A program made the translations under genes and the position numbers. The notes beneath the pieces were generated by a model. That model worked only from the letters and a program-made list of their open reading frames with translations. It made no database searches and was not told the origin of the DNA. A stretch of 64,000 bases of DNA from Asterias rubens (lineage: Eukaryota > Echinodermata > Asteroidea > Forcipulatida > Asteriidae), in contig NC_047063.1 of NCBI RefSeq assembly GCF_902459465.1, forward strand, positions 19,991,685 through 20,055,684, written 5' to 3'. Of this stretch, positions 11,310 through 23,079 are shown in pieces (position 1 is the first letter of the stretch; each line of letters starts with the position of its first letter).

Positions 11310-13790
11310 AAAACAAAATGTTTAACTCCTGCCTTTTTGAAAAGAAGGAGGAGGGCTTATTTTGTTTCTTTTTCAAAACCGGCCGTGCTATTTTTCAAAA
11401 TTAATTGTTATCGTCTGAAAAAATAAAAAATGTAACAAAAATGAGGCAGACTCTTAAAAAGGAAGTGGGCGGGTACGCTAAGGATGTTTTTGTTGTTGTT
11501 TTTTAGCTTAAAATTCAAAATAGCCTTGTTTTAACTGAGTTTCTTTAACTGTGGTGTGTTTGAGAAATCTTTCAAATGAACACAAGGTTTTATCACTAGC
11601 TATCCTGTTTATAACTCAACATGATATAAAAACCCATCGGTCACATGCACAAGCTTTTTCTGTAAAAATTGGCACTTTTTGGTTCTAATGGTGAGCCATT
11701 TTGGTTTTGATGGTGTCTGGTGAGTGAATGCTCAATTTGGTGGAAAGGGACTGTTTGAAATCATCTTGAAAATGGTTTGGGGGAGTTTGGGTGTTTTTTT
11801 TTTAAGTTTTTTTTTCCTGTTTGAGAGGATGGGATTTACATACAAACAAAAGTTATTCTACTCATAATTATGTACTCATAAAGTCAATGTGTGCACTTAA
11901 ACTTGTACAGCAGGCGGACACAAGCTTTCCCTGTTTCCTTTGTGCTAGTCACCAAATCTCCAAAAAGGAGAAAGCAGAACGCCCTGTAGGCACTTTCCAC
12001 AATGTATTAATATTCGTTTTAAGTTTGTTCATGTTTTAGAAAGAACCCATGAACTCTATAAAACGTTTTAAAAAGTCTTTATTTTTAGGTTTAGGCACTT
12101 GGAGGCCTAAATCAGAACTGACAACTCTCCCTAGTTCTGCAGAAAGTTTCCTGAAAGTGAAAACAATATCCATGTTCTGATAATTGGGTTTGAAAATCTA
12201 TCTGATTGTGGAAACTTTTACCCCAATTATGATGAATGTAATTCTAAATTATTATTTCCCTAATTGATATGAAAAAATCTCTAACTAACTTCCTGATTGT
12301 AAGATGTAAATATTGGTAGCTCTGATGATAATGCCACATTCTTGCGAATAACATTATTCTTTGAGGAAATAATGTAAACAGTACATACAGAATTAATTTA
12401 CAGCAAAAATTACTTAATGGACAAACAACAACAAAATACACTGTGCTTTTTTTAATATGACTTTTCTTTAAAAACATTCTTGCATTAAATGCATTGTGTC
12501 AGTTTTACTTATTAAAACATAAGTACTTACAAAAGAGCTGTATTAAAAAAGAATGTCTGAAGTCATAATCTTTGGTTTGTTTGACATTCATACTTTTTAT
12601 GTGTGCCTTTTCATTCGACATGTGCGCTCATGTGTGTGTTATAAATTTACTTTATCAAAAAGCTCCTGTTTTATGAATAAACAAACTTGAAACTTGGAAA
12701 CTGGAAACGTCAGTTTGCCAAACAAAATTAAACCCCTTCCTTTCAGATACATTTTTGTTGTAACATTATTATTAATATTTTTTTCTGTCTTATTTATTAT
12801 TCTCTATAAAAAGGAAGGGGGTATTCTTTCCCATCAGATGCAGAGATTCTCAGATGGTTGTTTTGACAATATTAAGAATAAAAACTAAGATTGATTCCAC
12901 TAGCTATTCGCTCCTCTGTTCAACTTTAAAGGAGTTCTTCATACCAAAAAATTAAAGAACATTTTTTATCATTAACTTCATCAACTCCAGCAAAGAGGGG
13001 AGTACGTGCCACAGTTTGTACACAGGCTTGTGGGCTCCAGCTAATAATCTGTCATTCCATTTTCTAAAGAATTATCTTATGGGGTCCAGTTTGAACAAAG
13101 AATTATCTTGTGGGGTCCACTGTCCAATTGTGTAAAAGACTCCAAATCGCAATAACACAGTTGGAAGACCATGCTAAAGTTAGCATTCAGTTTTGAGAAA
13201 GAATTCCTTTTTTTGTGGAGCTCTGTTCTTCAAGCGTTACATTACATCCTGGATAGAATGGATGAAATAATAGAAAGCTAGAGAGGAATCAGTCACAGTA
13301 AGGAAAATTGAATTTTTTAGGGATGGACACGAACTGTGTATCATCACAGCTGATGTGCAATTGTTTAAAGAGTTAACCTATGGGAAACGCTTCAATTCAG
13401 TTCAATTCAGTTCAGTACAACATTTATTTCCAATTCCCCAATCAATATAAATACAATGTTTACGCCCACAAAGAACCTCTCTTAATTTCGTCGAATAAAT
13501 AGCTCAACCATGGAGTTAGAAATTAACCCCCATGGCTGAACCAATTAGATTGTTCTAAGAACTTATTCTTGACTTCATTCAAGAAGCAGAGGTTCACAGT
13601 AGTAGCTGATTGCAATGTACCTTTTGGTGATAGTGATATTCGATAGTGATGTTTTATTGATTTGAAAATCCTTTTTAATCAAAGGCACAAATCTGAAACC
13701 AACTTGGTCGGAAAACTTTGGACTACAGCGGTTTGGAACTTTTCGTGTGCTCTCGGAACATTCCGGCACGGTTCGCGACGATCCCCACGC
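11310..13790. other. Intergenic region with no recognised gene
   Basis: AT-rich non-coding sequence between CYP20A1 and the minisatellite. It holds weak remnants of a dispersed repeat near 12260-12340 and a short direct repeat of ttcaattcag near 13390-13415, leading into acatttatttcc, a motif that recurs at 60250. Open frames here are short and show no protein-like composition. Confidence 0.5.
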
Positions 13791-14360
13791 AGCAGGTTTG
13801 GGGAGTTGTTACATAAGAGTGGACTAACCACTAGGACCTGGTTGTTAATGATTTCATGTCTAAAAGATGCAAGTACTGCTTCAGACCTCTTTATTCAAGT
13901 ACATTTGTAGCAGCAGGTTTGGGGAGTTGTTACATAAGAGTGGACTAACCACTGGGACCTGGTTGTTTATATTTTTATGTTTAAAAGATGCAAGCACTGC
14001 TTCAGACCTCTTTATTCAAGTACATTTGTAGCAGCAGGTTTGGGGAGTTTATACATAAGAGTGGACTAACCACTAGGACCTGGTTGTTAATATTTTCATG
14101 TCTAAAAGATCAGTACTGCTTCAGACCTCTATATTAAAGTACATTTGTAGCAGCAGGTTTGGGGAGTTGTTACATAAGAGTGGACTAACCACTGGGACCT
14201 GGTTGTTTATATTTTCATGTTTAAAAGATGCAAGCACTGCTTCAGACCTCTTTATTCAAGTACATTTGTTGCAGCAGGTTTGGGGAGTTGTTACATAAGA
14301 GTGGACTAACCACTAGGACCTGGTTGTTAATATAATTTTCATGTATAAAAGATGCAAGCA
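13791..14360. repeat. Minisatellite, ~121-bp unit, about 4.7 copies
   Basis: Units begin with agcaggtttggggag at 13791, 13912, 14033, 14152 and 14273, giving spacings of 121, 121, 119 and 121 bases. Alternate units resemble each other most: actaggacc with gttaata in units 1, 3 and 5, actgggacc with gtttata in units 2 and 4. This implies amplification of a two-unit repeat. Short ORFs through it merely repeat the array. Confidence 0.93.
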
Positions 14361-14369
14361 TATGCAAAA

Positions 14370-14377
14370 TGACGTCA
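14370..14377. promoter_or_regulatory. Perfect CRE palindrome upstream of the methyltransferase gene
   Basis: TGACGTCA, the full cAMP-response-element palindrome, lies ~750 bases upstream of the first recognisable methyltransferase ATG, beside atgcaaaat, which resembles an octamer motif. Position fits a promoter region, but no TSS can be seen and the motif alone is weak evidence. Confidence 0.35.
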
Positions 14378-14649
14378 TAAGGTCATTCTCGCTCGGGTAT
14401 TCTCCGATGGGGCGAACCGCTGTGGAGTTTAGTATTTAATGCCTTCCTAACAAAACGTCGTCTGCTTCGTTTTGTTTGACATATCTACTGCTTGGTGGCG
14501 CCCTTCCCCAAACATCCAGCCGCGATTTTCTCTTGGTTTTGCATGCTCTACACGTCGTGAATGTGGGGGAGGGGTCTCCAAAAAGATTGCACCTGTCAGG
14601 CAAACGTGTTGTGTTTTCCACTTGATCCTGAAACAACAAGTTAAGTAAC

Positions 14650-14870
14650 GTGAACCCAATGCAGTAAAGAGGGGCACGTAAGCTGTAGCTTCAAGCCTCA
14701 GCACCAAAGTAAACCAAAGTAAGTAAGTTACTTACTTTGGTTTAGTAAGTTACTTACTTTGGTTTACTTTGGTGCTGAGGCTTGATTGAAGCTACAGCTT
14801 ACCCTACTCTATGATGAGCTTACTTATGTGCCCCTCTTCTTAGTCTTTACTGCATTAGTTGGGTTCAATC
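14650..14870. repeat. Foldback palindrome ~220 bp
   Basis: The left arm (gtgaacccaatgcagtaaag ... caccaaagtaaaccaaag) is mirrored by the right arm (ctttggtttactttggtg ... actgcattagttgggttc). The centre contains a tandem ttacttactttggttt. Arms carry a few mismatches and small indels. It is non-coding and probably a MITE. Confidence 0.85.
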
Positions 14871-15120
14871 TACTCCTACATAAATAGAACTAGGAGGTTC
14901 GTTCCACTATTGTCTCCCCAAACGTTCGAGGACTAGCGGAATGCACCTATGCAATCTATCCCAGTTTAAGAGGAATGTGAACAAATACTTTCACTTTTTC
15001 TTGTTTTTCGTTTTCTTGTAGCATTCACCCCCAGGGGTCCTAAGCAGTTGTGTTTTCATTAAAAAAAACCCCACTCTTTCACAACAGACTACAGAAATTA
15101 CGGCAAACTTTCCTAACGTG

Positions 15121-18100
15121 ATGGCAGAGGAAACAGCATTAGGTTTCTCATCATTGGTTGGTGCCAAAGTATCGGACGGTCTGCTAAGCTTGGCTATTGC
15201 AGTCGGGAAGGACACTGGACTATTCGATGTCATGATTTCTTTCCATCAACCCAAGACTTGTCAGGAGATTGCAGACGCTGGCAAGTACAAAGAGAGGTAG
15301 AAGAGCGAGTCTGACTTTTTAAAGGAACATTACAGAATTGGTAAGAAACAAAAATCGTGAAGACCACAGATTTACATAAAACTTACACGGTCTAATGATG
15401 ATGATAAAAGAAAACATCCCTTGAAATATTTCTGTCTGAAATTTCATATTGGATGAAAAATAAATAATCTAATTTCGTGTTTGGAGTTAATCGCTCGCAG
15501 TGAGCGTTTTATTCTTTTTTGTTTTTGGTATCGATGCAATGCAAAATTTGTAATGTGTTTTCCACTATTTTCTTGTGATCCAGAAGGCCGATCGATCTCA
15601 AACTTCTACAGGTTTGTCAGTTTATGTATATGGTGGATTACATAAAGGCTTACACTGCCAGAAACTTATTTGCTGGCAAAACCAATTCTGTAATGTTCCT
15701 TTAAGTACCTTACCTTTTATTTAGAGATCAAAGCAGCTGCTATGGCAGCCTACTACTAGTACTACTACTTTGCTTTTGGTAGGGGCAAGATAAACACATG
15801 CTGGTGAGGATTCAAACTGCCTCTAGCAACCGTGGCTAGTGGTAAGACATCTGCTCTAGCATTAAGATTATGCAAAGGTTGTGGGGAAACTACTGAGTAT
15901 TTAGTCATTTATACACGTTTAGTTTGTGTTTGTTGAGGCATGGAGGGTACCAAAATGTACATTTTTTGTACTCGCACTTTTCAAGGGGGCATCAAGGCAT
16001 GAATAGTTCACCCAAGTTTAAATAAAATTGACCTAGTCAGTTTCCCATGAGATAGTGTGTGCAAATGTAGTGGATGGAGTCGTCAAAATTCAATTACTTT
16101 CTTTTTCTTTGTTTCTTTGCTTGGTGGTCAGGTATGTCAAAGAATGGCTAGGAGCAATGGTATCTGGAAAGATTGTCTCTATGGATGTCTCTGCAGAGAA
16201 ATACTGGATTCCCAATCATCACAAGTGTGTCTTTCAGACTGGAAGTAAACTGCATAAGGCAGTTGTAGAAACGCTTGGTGTGCCGATGTTGTGTACGGCA
16301 TTCTATGATCTGATTGAGTGCTTTAAGCTCAGCGGGCCCAAAGGTATGTTCCCTTTGCAATAGAGTGGGTTTTGTGCCACATCACGCGATACGCGTAAGA
16401 AATCATTTAACAATTATAATTTTTGCATTTTTTAAATACTTTTTTCACATGGTGAAGCGAGGGCTTAACTGTAGTCCAGCCCGCTAGACTGAGCTCAACT
16501 ACCCTCCATAGTGCCATGCACATTTCTTCTATTTCTTTTTGAGTGCAGCCTTCAAATCATGGTAAACTTATAAAGTAGTAACACAACTTTGTATATTTAC
16601 TTCTTAACAGAAAAACTTGATACTGAGAGCCTTTGCTGATCCAGAGGTTTCGTTTTATCTTCTATTTTTTGTCTCTATTTTTTATAAAGTCATTTTCAGT
16701 GTTTCTGTAAATTTGTGAACAAGCTGTTAAATGTCTGTCTCAGTGATAGCGCAGTGATAGCGAAACACCTCTCTGGCAAGACTGACGCGAGACTACTGTG
16801 CTCGCAACTACAGTCCCGTTTTATGACTGTTGCACTGACTGTATGGAGACTCAAGCAAGTAACTGTCATCCAAATTGTAGGAGTCTTGACCTATTTATAA
16901 TAAGTAAACAAGGTTTGAAATTGTGACATGTAATGATTTTTCTTTTTTGGTTTTCAGGTGTTTCTCTTGCTAAATACAGCCAGTTTAATGAATACATTAA
17001 TGGACGGAACTCCATATGGTTCAACCACTTCCTTGTTGGAAGCCTCATTTCAAGTGTTCCTGGACTGGTCAAGAAACTTGGTACAGCGCTTTACAATGTT
17101 TGTACTGTAATAGTTAGTAAACAACATAGCTGCCTAAACAAATCAAAGCCCAACCCAACTTGCCCAGAAAGAAAGTGTTTATCAGGAACTATCTGTAGAT
17201 AGTTTTTGCTTTTTTGTTGCCTTAAACCTTTTTACTGTGCAATGTCTCTTAAAACAAATGCAACCCAAGTTACTCCAGTTTTTCTGATTTTCCCTTAAAT
17301 ATCTTTGTAAGAATTATTTTCTACAATTGCTTTTCGTCCATACTTTTGTTTTTTCTTAGAGCAAGGAATTTGTGTCTTGGATGTTGCATGTGGTGAAGGA
17401 GCAGCAGCCATCACTATGGCCAAACACTTCCCTAACTCTCAATTCATCGCCTTTGACTTTGATGATTCTGCAATACGTACAGCACAGGGTAGAGCAAGCC
17501 AAGAGAATCTGACCAATGTACAGATGGTATGCTGTGATGGTGCGGCCCTGCCGGCAGACTGGACAGGGAAGTTCCAGTACATCTTCAGTCGGTCTGGTAT
17601 CCATGATCAGCCACGAGCTAGCCTTGGTTTGAAGGAGCTCCACCGAGTCTTAGCCAAGGATGGCGCCGTGTCAATGTTAGAACCAAAGTGCCACTCCAAT
17701 ATTGCAGATAATATCAACACTGATGGTGCTTCAGCACTGTATGCATTCAGCTTGATGAATTGCTTACCCTTGTCATTAAACTGTGAAGGGAGTGAGGGAC
17801 TTGGAGCAGCCTTTGGGATAGAGGTCGCGACCTCCATGGTACAGGATAGTGGGTTTGTGGTTAAATCGGTTACTGATGTCGAGGGTGATGGCATGATGCA
17901 TATATATTGCCAGAAAAAGGAGGTAAGTCTGCTGTTGTTTGCTGTTTATATTTATTTATTGATTTTAATTTTTTGTTGTAAAATATCCCCAAAAAAAATT
18001 ATAGTCTTGTAAAGCTAATCTATCTACCGATACGGTGTACTGAAGACGTTTGAACAAACAGTTACGTTTTAAGACAGTTTCTCATTTCTTCTACGTACAT

Positions 18101-21100
18101 TAAACAACACAAAGGACCTACGCCTTAGAATCCCATCCAAAGGATGAAGCAATAATGCTTTAAAGTGTCTTGCTTATGGAAACAAGTGTCAAGACTGGGA
18201 CTCGAACTAACATTGTGCTAATCAGCAACACCAGAACTTGAGTCTGGTGCTCTTAATCAACAACACGCTATAAAATATAACAGAGTATTTTAATGTACAA
18301 CAGATATTGAAAAAAATAAGGTTTGTTTATTTGCACGGAAAAAATAAAATTGTTTAAGTTTACAGAGTCCCTTATCTTTGGATTCTTTGCTTTCTCATCA
18401 GGCGGAACCAACAGGCACTGAGGAGGATAAATTTAACAAAACTCAAGATGTGAGTCTGGATGACCAAGATGAAGAAGCAAAAGAGCTTGCCTCTCTCATC
18501 GAGGCCAAGTCATGTGGTGCGTATGTCTGTCTGGCCATCGCTCTCGGGATGGACACTGGACTATTTGATGTCATGATTGCTCTCGCTCAGCCTAAGACAT
18601 GTCAGGAGATTGCAGATGCTGGCAACTTAAAAGAGAGGTACATGTACACGTTAATCCTAAACTTAAAAAAACAAAAAAACTTTCGCCTCATATCTGCTGA
18701 TTAGGAAGTAACTATTCAGGCATGTGATTTCTCAGGATTTTCCAGATTTTACCATTTTCTTAAAATCCCCTTGAGTCTTCAAGTTTTATTGACAGAGTTA
18801 GAAACAGTCACCAAGAGGAGAAAGAATATGGTCCACACTGTGTCAAAATCTGTAGTTTTGTATTTCTGGTGATGCACAGAGAGTCTGTAAATTAAATTGT
18901 AGCATCTGGGAGGCTCTTGGTGTAGGATTAAGACGAACCGAGGCCCACAAGACATGTTTTAGGAGTGTTCACATCATCAGGCTAATCCCGTCCCTGACTA
19001 TTACTAGTAAACTTGTGTGTACAACTGTGTATCTCTTTTGGGAAGAGTTAGTCTGAAAAGAGCTTTAATTGTTGTCTTGATGATTTGAGTGGTTTACTCT
19101 GCTCAGCTTCATAAATAAAGTGATAGTAAAACAAAAATGTAATCATTGCTAGATAAGTAAATATCATATGGGCTAATTGAGCAGGAGAGTATAACCAGCA
19201 ACTTTAGGAGCTTGGCAAATTTGCTTTTACAGTGTGCTTAATTGTTCACCTCAAGTCCGTTCACCTCAAGTCCGTTCAGACACCAAATCGGGACCAAATA
19301 CTTCATTGTGAACTCCATTTGTGTTTGATGATCATTTTGCAGGTATGTACGAGAATGGCTCGGAGCCATGGCATCATCAGGAATTGTCATTATGGATACA
19401 TCTGAAGAGAAGTTCTGGGTATCGGAGCACCATGTCCCTGTCCTACAGAGGGGAGGCAAGTTGAGTAGGTTGGCTATGCAAACACTGTGCATCCCTATGC
19501 TGTCTGAGGGATACAGGAGTGTAGTTGACTGCTTCAAGCTGGATGGACAACAAGGTGCTTATTTAATGTTAAATTTACCAACCAGACCACAGAGACTGCC
19601 TGGTAGTTTAGTTAGTTGGTAGACATTTGCTCTAGATTGGCAAAGGTCCTTGGTTCAAATCCCACCCGAGTAATTTGCTCGTGATTTTTTTTCACAGAAT
19701 TAGGAAAAGTACTGAGTATACAGTGCTTAATACACATCGGTGTAAGGGTATACAATAAATAATAAGGTGCCTATTCATGTACTGCTTCTTGGCCTGAAGC
19801 TTAGTTCTTGTATAAGGTAGAGGCATTTGTTCCTTGGTAAAACAAGTACCTATATTGGGGGAAATGTAGCTTTATACTAGGACATTTCAGTCTTATATAG
19901 TGCACGCATATCCTAACAATAAGGTACTCATGGCGCTTGAACAAAGAGAACTTCATAAGACAAGTTTTTACTTTTTATATTTTTGTTTTATTATTTTATT
20001 ATGAGAAATAATAATGGGTGCGTTCGCTTAGCTTCCCTGGGTCGACCCCAGTGTGCTCATCCAAGTGGCGTATTTTCTTTCTTCTAGGACGAACGCGGGC
20101 ACTGATAATACCTCACGTTCGTCCTGGAAAAGTCGCCTATTTTATTTTCAGGACGAACGTGTGGAGATATTTACCCACGTTCCACCTGGACAAAAAAATA
20201 CGCACCATCACGTGACCTCTGTCGTGGTGACGTCAGAGCACCTCGGGCCAGCCCCAAGTGACCCGCTTGTTGGATAGGGTCACTTGGGGTGGAACATGGG
20301 TAAATATCTGCACACGACCGTCCTGAAAAAAAAACCTGAAAAAAAAAATAGGCGACTTTTCCAGGACGAACGTGAGGTATTATCAGTGCCCAAGTTCATC
20401 CTAGAGAAGAAATAAAATACCCCACTTGGATGAGCACACCAGGATCGACCCAGGGAAGCTAATCGATCGCACCCTATGTAGCACCTTAAAAAGGTGCTGC
20501 GGTGCATTCAGCAGCCACTGCCCAAAACCACCTCTATGGGGGAAATTTAACTTTCTAATTGGTAATTTTAAGGGGCACTACTGCTATCATAAATTAGATG
20601 AAGAATCCAAAAGAGTAAAGACAACAAAGACCGTATTCTTTGGCCAAACATCCAAGAATGATTAGCTATGCACAGTTATGCTTTCACTAGTCTTCACAAA
20701 CAGTTCAATGTTTTTGGTATGTTGTTTTTATGTATACCCTATGTATGGTTGGTATACCATTTTATTTTACATTTGATTTAATTGATTAAAATTATTTGTT
20801 AAAGGAATACGATGCCTTGGATTGGTTGAGTTGGTCTTTGAAAAGTGTTTGTAGCTGTTTGTTATAAAATGCATATGGGTAGAAAGATGTTGTAAAAGTA
20901 GAATACAATGATCTACACAAATATGCCTTGAAATTGCAGGGTTTTCCTTTTACCTCGTTGACTAACACGGTCGGCCATTTATTGGAGTCAAATTTCCATA
21001 AACGGCCGACCCTGTTAGTTCGCACAGTAAAAGGAAAACCACGCAATTTCGAGGCAAATTTCTGTGGATCATTGTATTCTACTTTTAAAACATCTTTCCA

Positions 21101-22585
21101 ACCATATGCTTTTTATTAAAAAAAATGGTTACAAACGCTTTTCATAGACCAACTCGTCCGATCCAAGGCAATTGTGTTCCTTTAACTTAACTTTAGTAGA
21201 CACTAGGCATTAAACATACCAGTCTCTGTTAAAGCTGCCAATTCTAAGCTATGCTATTATATTAAAGAAAACGGGTTTGATTTCTCTAACTAAAGTTTGA
21301 ATCTGTTTTACGTCCTAAGGTGTTTCTCCAGGAACATACAGTCACGGCAACCATTACATCAACGGCAAGAACTCAGTTTGGTTCAACCACTTTCTGGTCA
21401 ACTCCTTCATTCCAAAAGTTCCTGGGCTACAAAAGAAAATGGGTAAGGTCATGAGACTATCATGCTGTTAGTGAAGAGCAGAGCAATGGCGAGGTCTTAA
21501 ATGACCAGTTAAAACATTGCAGGGTCATGGCCGTGCGATAAAGGACTGAGCCATATCGCTCAGCCAGGACCCTGCAAGTTTAAGACCAAGTCGCCACTCT
21601 TTTGTTCCTATCCATAGATACCTTCCCATCCAAAATATTTAAAAGCTTTAAAAGTTGAGAAAAAACTGGCAGTTCAAGCCCCAATTTGTATGCAAGGTGT
21701 TGAGCGCTCAATAGCTTCTTTTGCAAGTTTCAAACTTCATGCAAACTTCAAACTTTCCCCGAGTTAAAGAGGGCGCTTTTAGATTAATGCTTGGAGTGCC
21801 CAACTTTCACAGCCCAATTTCAGGGGGAAGTTTGTTTTAACACACTTTGAATACCGTTGTACATGAGCTAGTTAAAAATATATATATATAAAGCAAGGCA
21901 ATAATTATTGTAACGGTTCTAGCCAAATATAGTAATTTCTTAATATATTTAATTTTGTTAAGTCTAGTTGGATGTGTACATTTAAACCCCCTAAATATTT
22001 GTAATTTTTTCAGAGCATGGAATATGTGTCTTGGATGTTGCATGTGGTGAAGGAGCAGCAGCCATCATGATGGCCAAACACTTCCCTAACTCACAATTCA
22101 TCGCCTTTGACTTTGCTGACTCTGCGATCTGTACAGGCCAAGAGACAATAAGCAAGTCAAATCTGACCAATGTCCAGATGGTATGCTGTGACGGTGCGGC
22201 CCTGCCGACAGACTGGACAGGGAAGTTCCAGTACATCTTCAGTCGGTCTGGTATCCATGATCAGCCACGAGCTAGTCTAGGTCTCAAGGAGTTAAACCGA
22301 GTGTTATCAGATGACGGCCTTATGTCTGTATTAGAGCCAAATTGCCACTCTAGTATCAGTGAGAACATAAACTTACCTGGTGCTCCGAGTCTGTATTCAT
22401 TCAGCTTAATGAACTGCTTACCGGTGTCGCTCAGCTACGATGGAAGTGAGGGCCTTGGGGCATCGTGGGGTCAAGAGAAAGCAACTTCTATGCTTCAGCA
22501 AAGCGGCTTTACAATAAAAACTGTTTCTGATGTTGAAGGTGATAAGAACATACATTTTCTTTGTCAGAAATCTCTGTCAAACTAA
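15121..22585 (+). CDS. Bimodular (tandem-duplicated) class I SAM-dependent methyltransferase, Rv2258c-like family
   Basis: Eight exons: 15121-15296, 16132-16343, 16958-17080, 17360-17922, 18402-18637, 19343-19554, 21320-21442 and 22014-22585, total 2217 bases (738 residues plus TAA). Two units of ~360 residues each carry an N-terminal winged-helix/dimerisation-type domain (TGLFDVMI, PKTCQEIADAG, REWLGAM-like) and a Rossmann methyltransferase domain. SAM motif I DVACGEG is at residues 178-184 and 556-562, followed by FIAFDF, VCCDGAALP and SRSGIHDQPRASLGLKEL. Unit 1 has no stop: its last exon ends QKKE|gtaagt and joins in phase to an acidic linker (AEPTGTEEDKF). Corresponding exons have the same phases and lengths (212/212, 123/123, 563/572). 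Start: 15121 is the first ATG in the exon, but the frame is open back to 15022, so an upstream exon is possible. Probably a cytosolic small-molecule O- or N-methyltransferase; substrate unknown. Two separate genes remain possible. Confidence 0.82.
15319..15704. repeat. MITE family B (TTAA-ended) in methyltransferase intron 1
   Basis: Terminal inverted repeats: ttaaaggaacattacagaattgg at the left, inverse at the right (ccaattctgtaatgttcc). Total 386 bp, AT-rich interior, no coding capacity. The TTAA-like ends and design match families A and C. Confidence 0.82.
15775..15925 (+). repeat. Diverged tRNA-derived SINE family S1, forward copy
   Basis: Carries gattcaaactgcctctagc, gctagtggtaagacatctgc and gcaaaggttgtggg, the reverse complement of modules seen in the minus-strand copies, with many substitutions. 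Confidence 0.55.
18115..18265 (-). repeat. tRNA-derived SINE family S2, between the two methyltransferase modules
   Basis: Reverse orientation; contains aagtgtcaagactgggactc and gaactaac, a degenerate B-box. The same segment in forward orientation is at 63590-63660 (tggtttcgagtccagtcttg). Confidence 0.6.
19577..19757 (+). repeat. tRNA-derived SINE family S1, forward copy
   Basis: Contains gtagacatttgctctagatt, the B-box-like ggttcaaatcccacc, then gtactgagtatacagtgc and tacacatcggtgtaaggg, matching the minus-strand copies elsewhere. It lies in the methyltransferase intron after 19554. Confidence 0.75.
20016..20474. repeat. Palindromic MITE ~459 bp, family D
   Basis: Near-full-length inverted repeat. 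The left end gggtgcgttcgcttagcttc mirrors the right end gaagctaatcgatcgcaccc, and the interior arms (cctcacgttcgtcctgg / ccaggacgaacgtgagg) also pair. Two blocks share gacgaacg motifs. I see no clear target duplication. The gggtgcgttc ends resemble hAT-type MITEs. Confidence 0.85.
20799..21185. repeat. MITE family C (TTAA-ended)
   Basis: Ends ttaaaggaatacgatgcctt and the inverse, aaggcaattgtgttccttta. Inner arms pair as well, for example gggttttccttttacctcg against agtaaaaggaaaacc. Size 387 bp, similar to families A and B. Confidence 0.8.
21465..21625. repeat. Hairpin element, family E
   Basis: Left aggtcttaaatgacc / gcagggtcatgg and right ccaggaccctgcaagttta form an imperfect stem around a gcgataaaggactgagcc loop. 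The same design with tighter arms occurs at 63680-63835. Confidence 0.6.
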
Positions 22586-23079
22586 CTGCAACAATCTAAT
22601 TCTGAAATGTTATATATTAAATTTGAGCCTGTGTACACTGCTATTATCATTGCATGTTTATTTGTAATTGCCACTTAAATAGGGAAATGACATTGAAAGT
22701 TGAGACAACTGAACACATCAGCCATGATGTCAATTTGATGTGACGTCTTTAACTACGGCTTTGGCTCTGGCGTGGGCTCAATCCATATAGCCTGTTTGAA
22801 GCCTTCTATTAGTAAAGCACGGGCCTCCTAATTAATCCAAAGAGCCCAGTCACAAGCCCAAGCAGTGGTTCCAAAAATGACCTATCATCATGTTGAGAAA
22901 TATAAAGGGCTAATTTGGTGTTTGAAAGCTCAAAAGCTCTTCTCATTTATTAGATGAGCATTTATTAGATGGTTTTGGCATGGAGTCACATTTGATGTTG
23001 TCTGTGCATTGATATGATCATGGCTTGAAGTGAATTTTGACTTGCTCTATCTGTCTCCTCAAACCTTGTCCTCTGAAAT
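22586..23079. other. Intergenic region after the methyltransferase stop
   Basis: Probable 3'UTR and flank. No clear AATAAA immediately follows the stop; tatattaaatttgag at 22612 offers only an ATTAAA variant. I see no further genes. Confidence 0.4.

Noticed and set aside
14436..14707. Two overlapping minus-strand ORFs (67 and 86 aa) before the foldback at 14650
   Set aside because: They are shifted frames of one GC-richer patch, with no start context, splice partners or recognisable motif. They extend into the palindrome.
18378..18401. ATG at 18378 as the start of a separate second methyltransferase gene
   Set aside because: The codons MDSLLSHQ coincide exactly with a polypyrimidine tract and AG acceptor. 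No promoter is visible in the 455-base gap, and module 1 lacks a stop before its donor. Kept only as an alternative.
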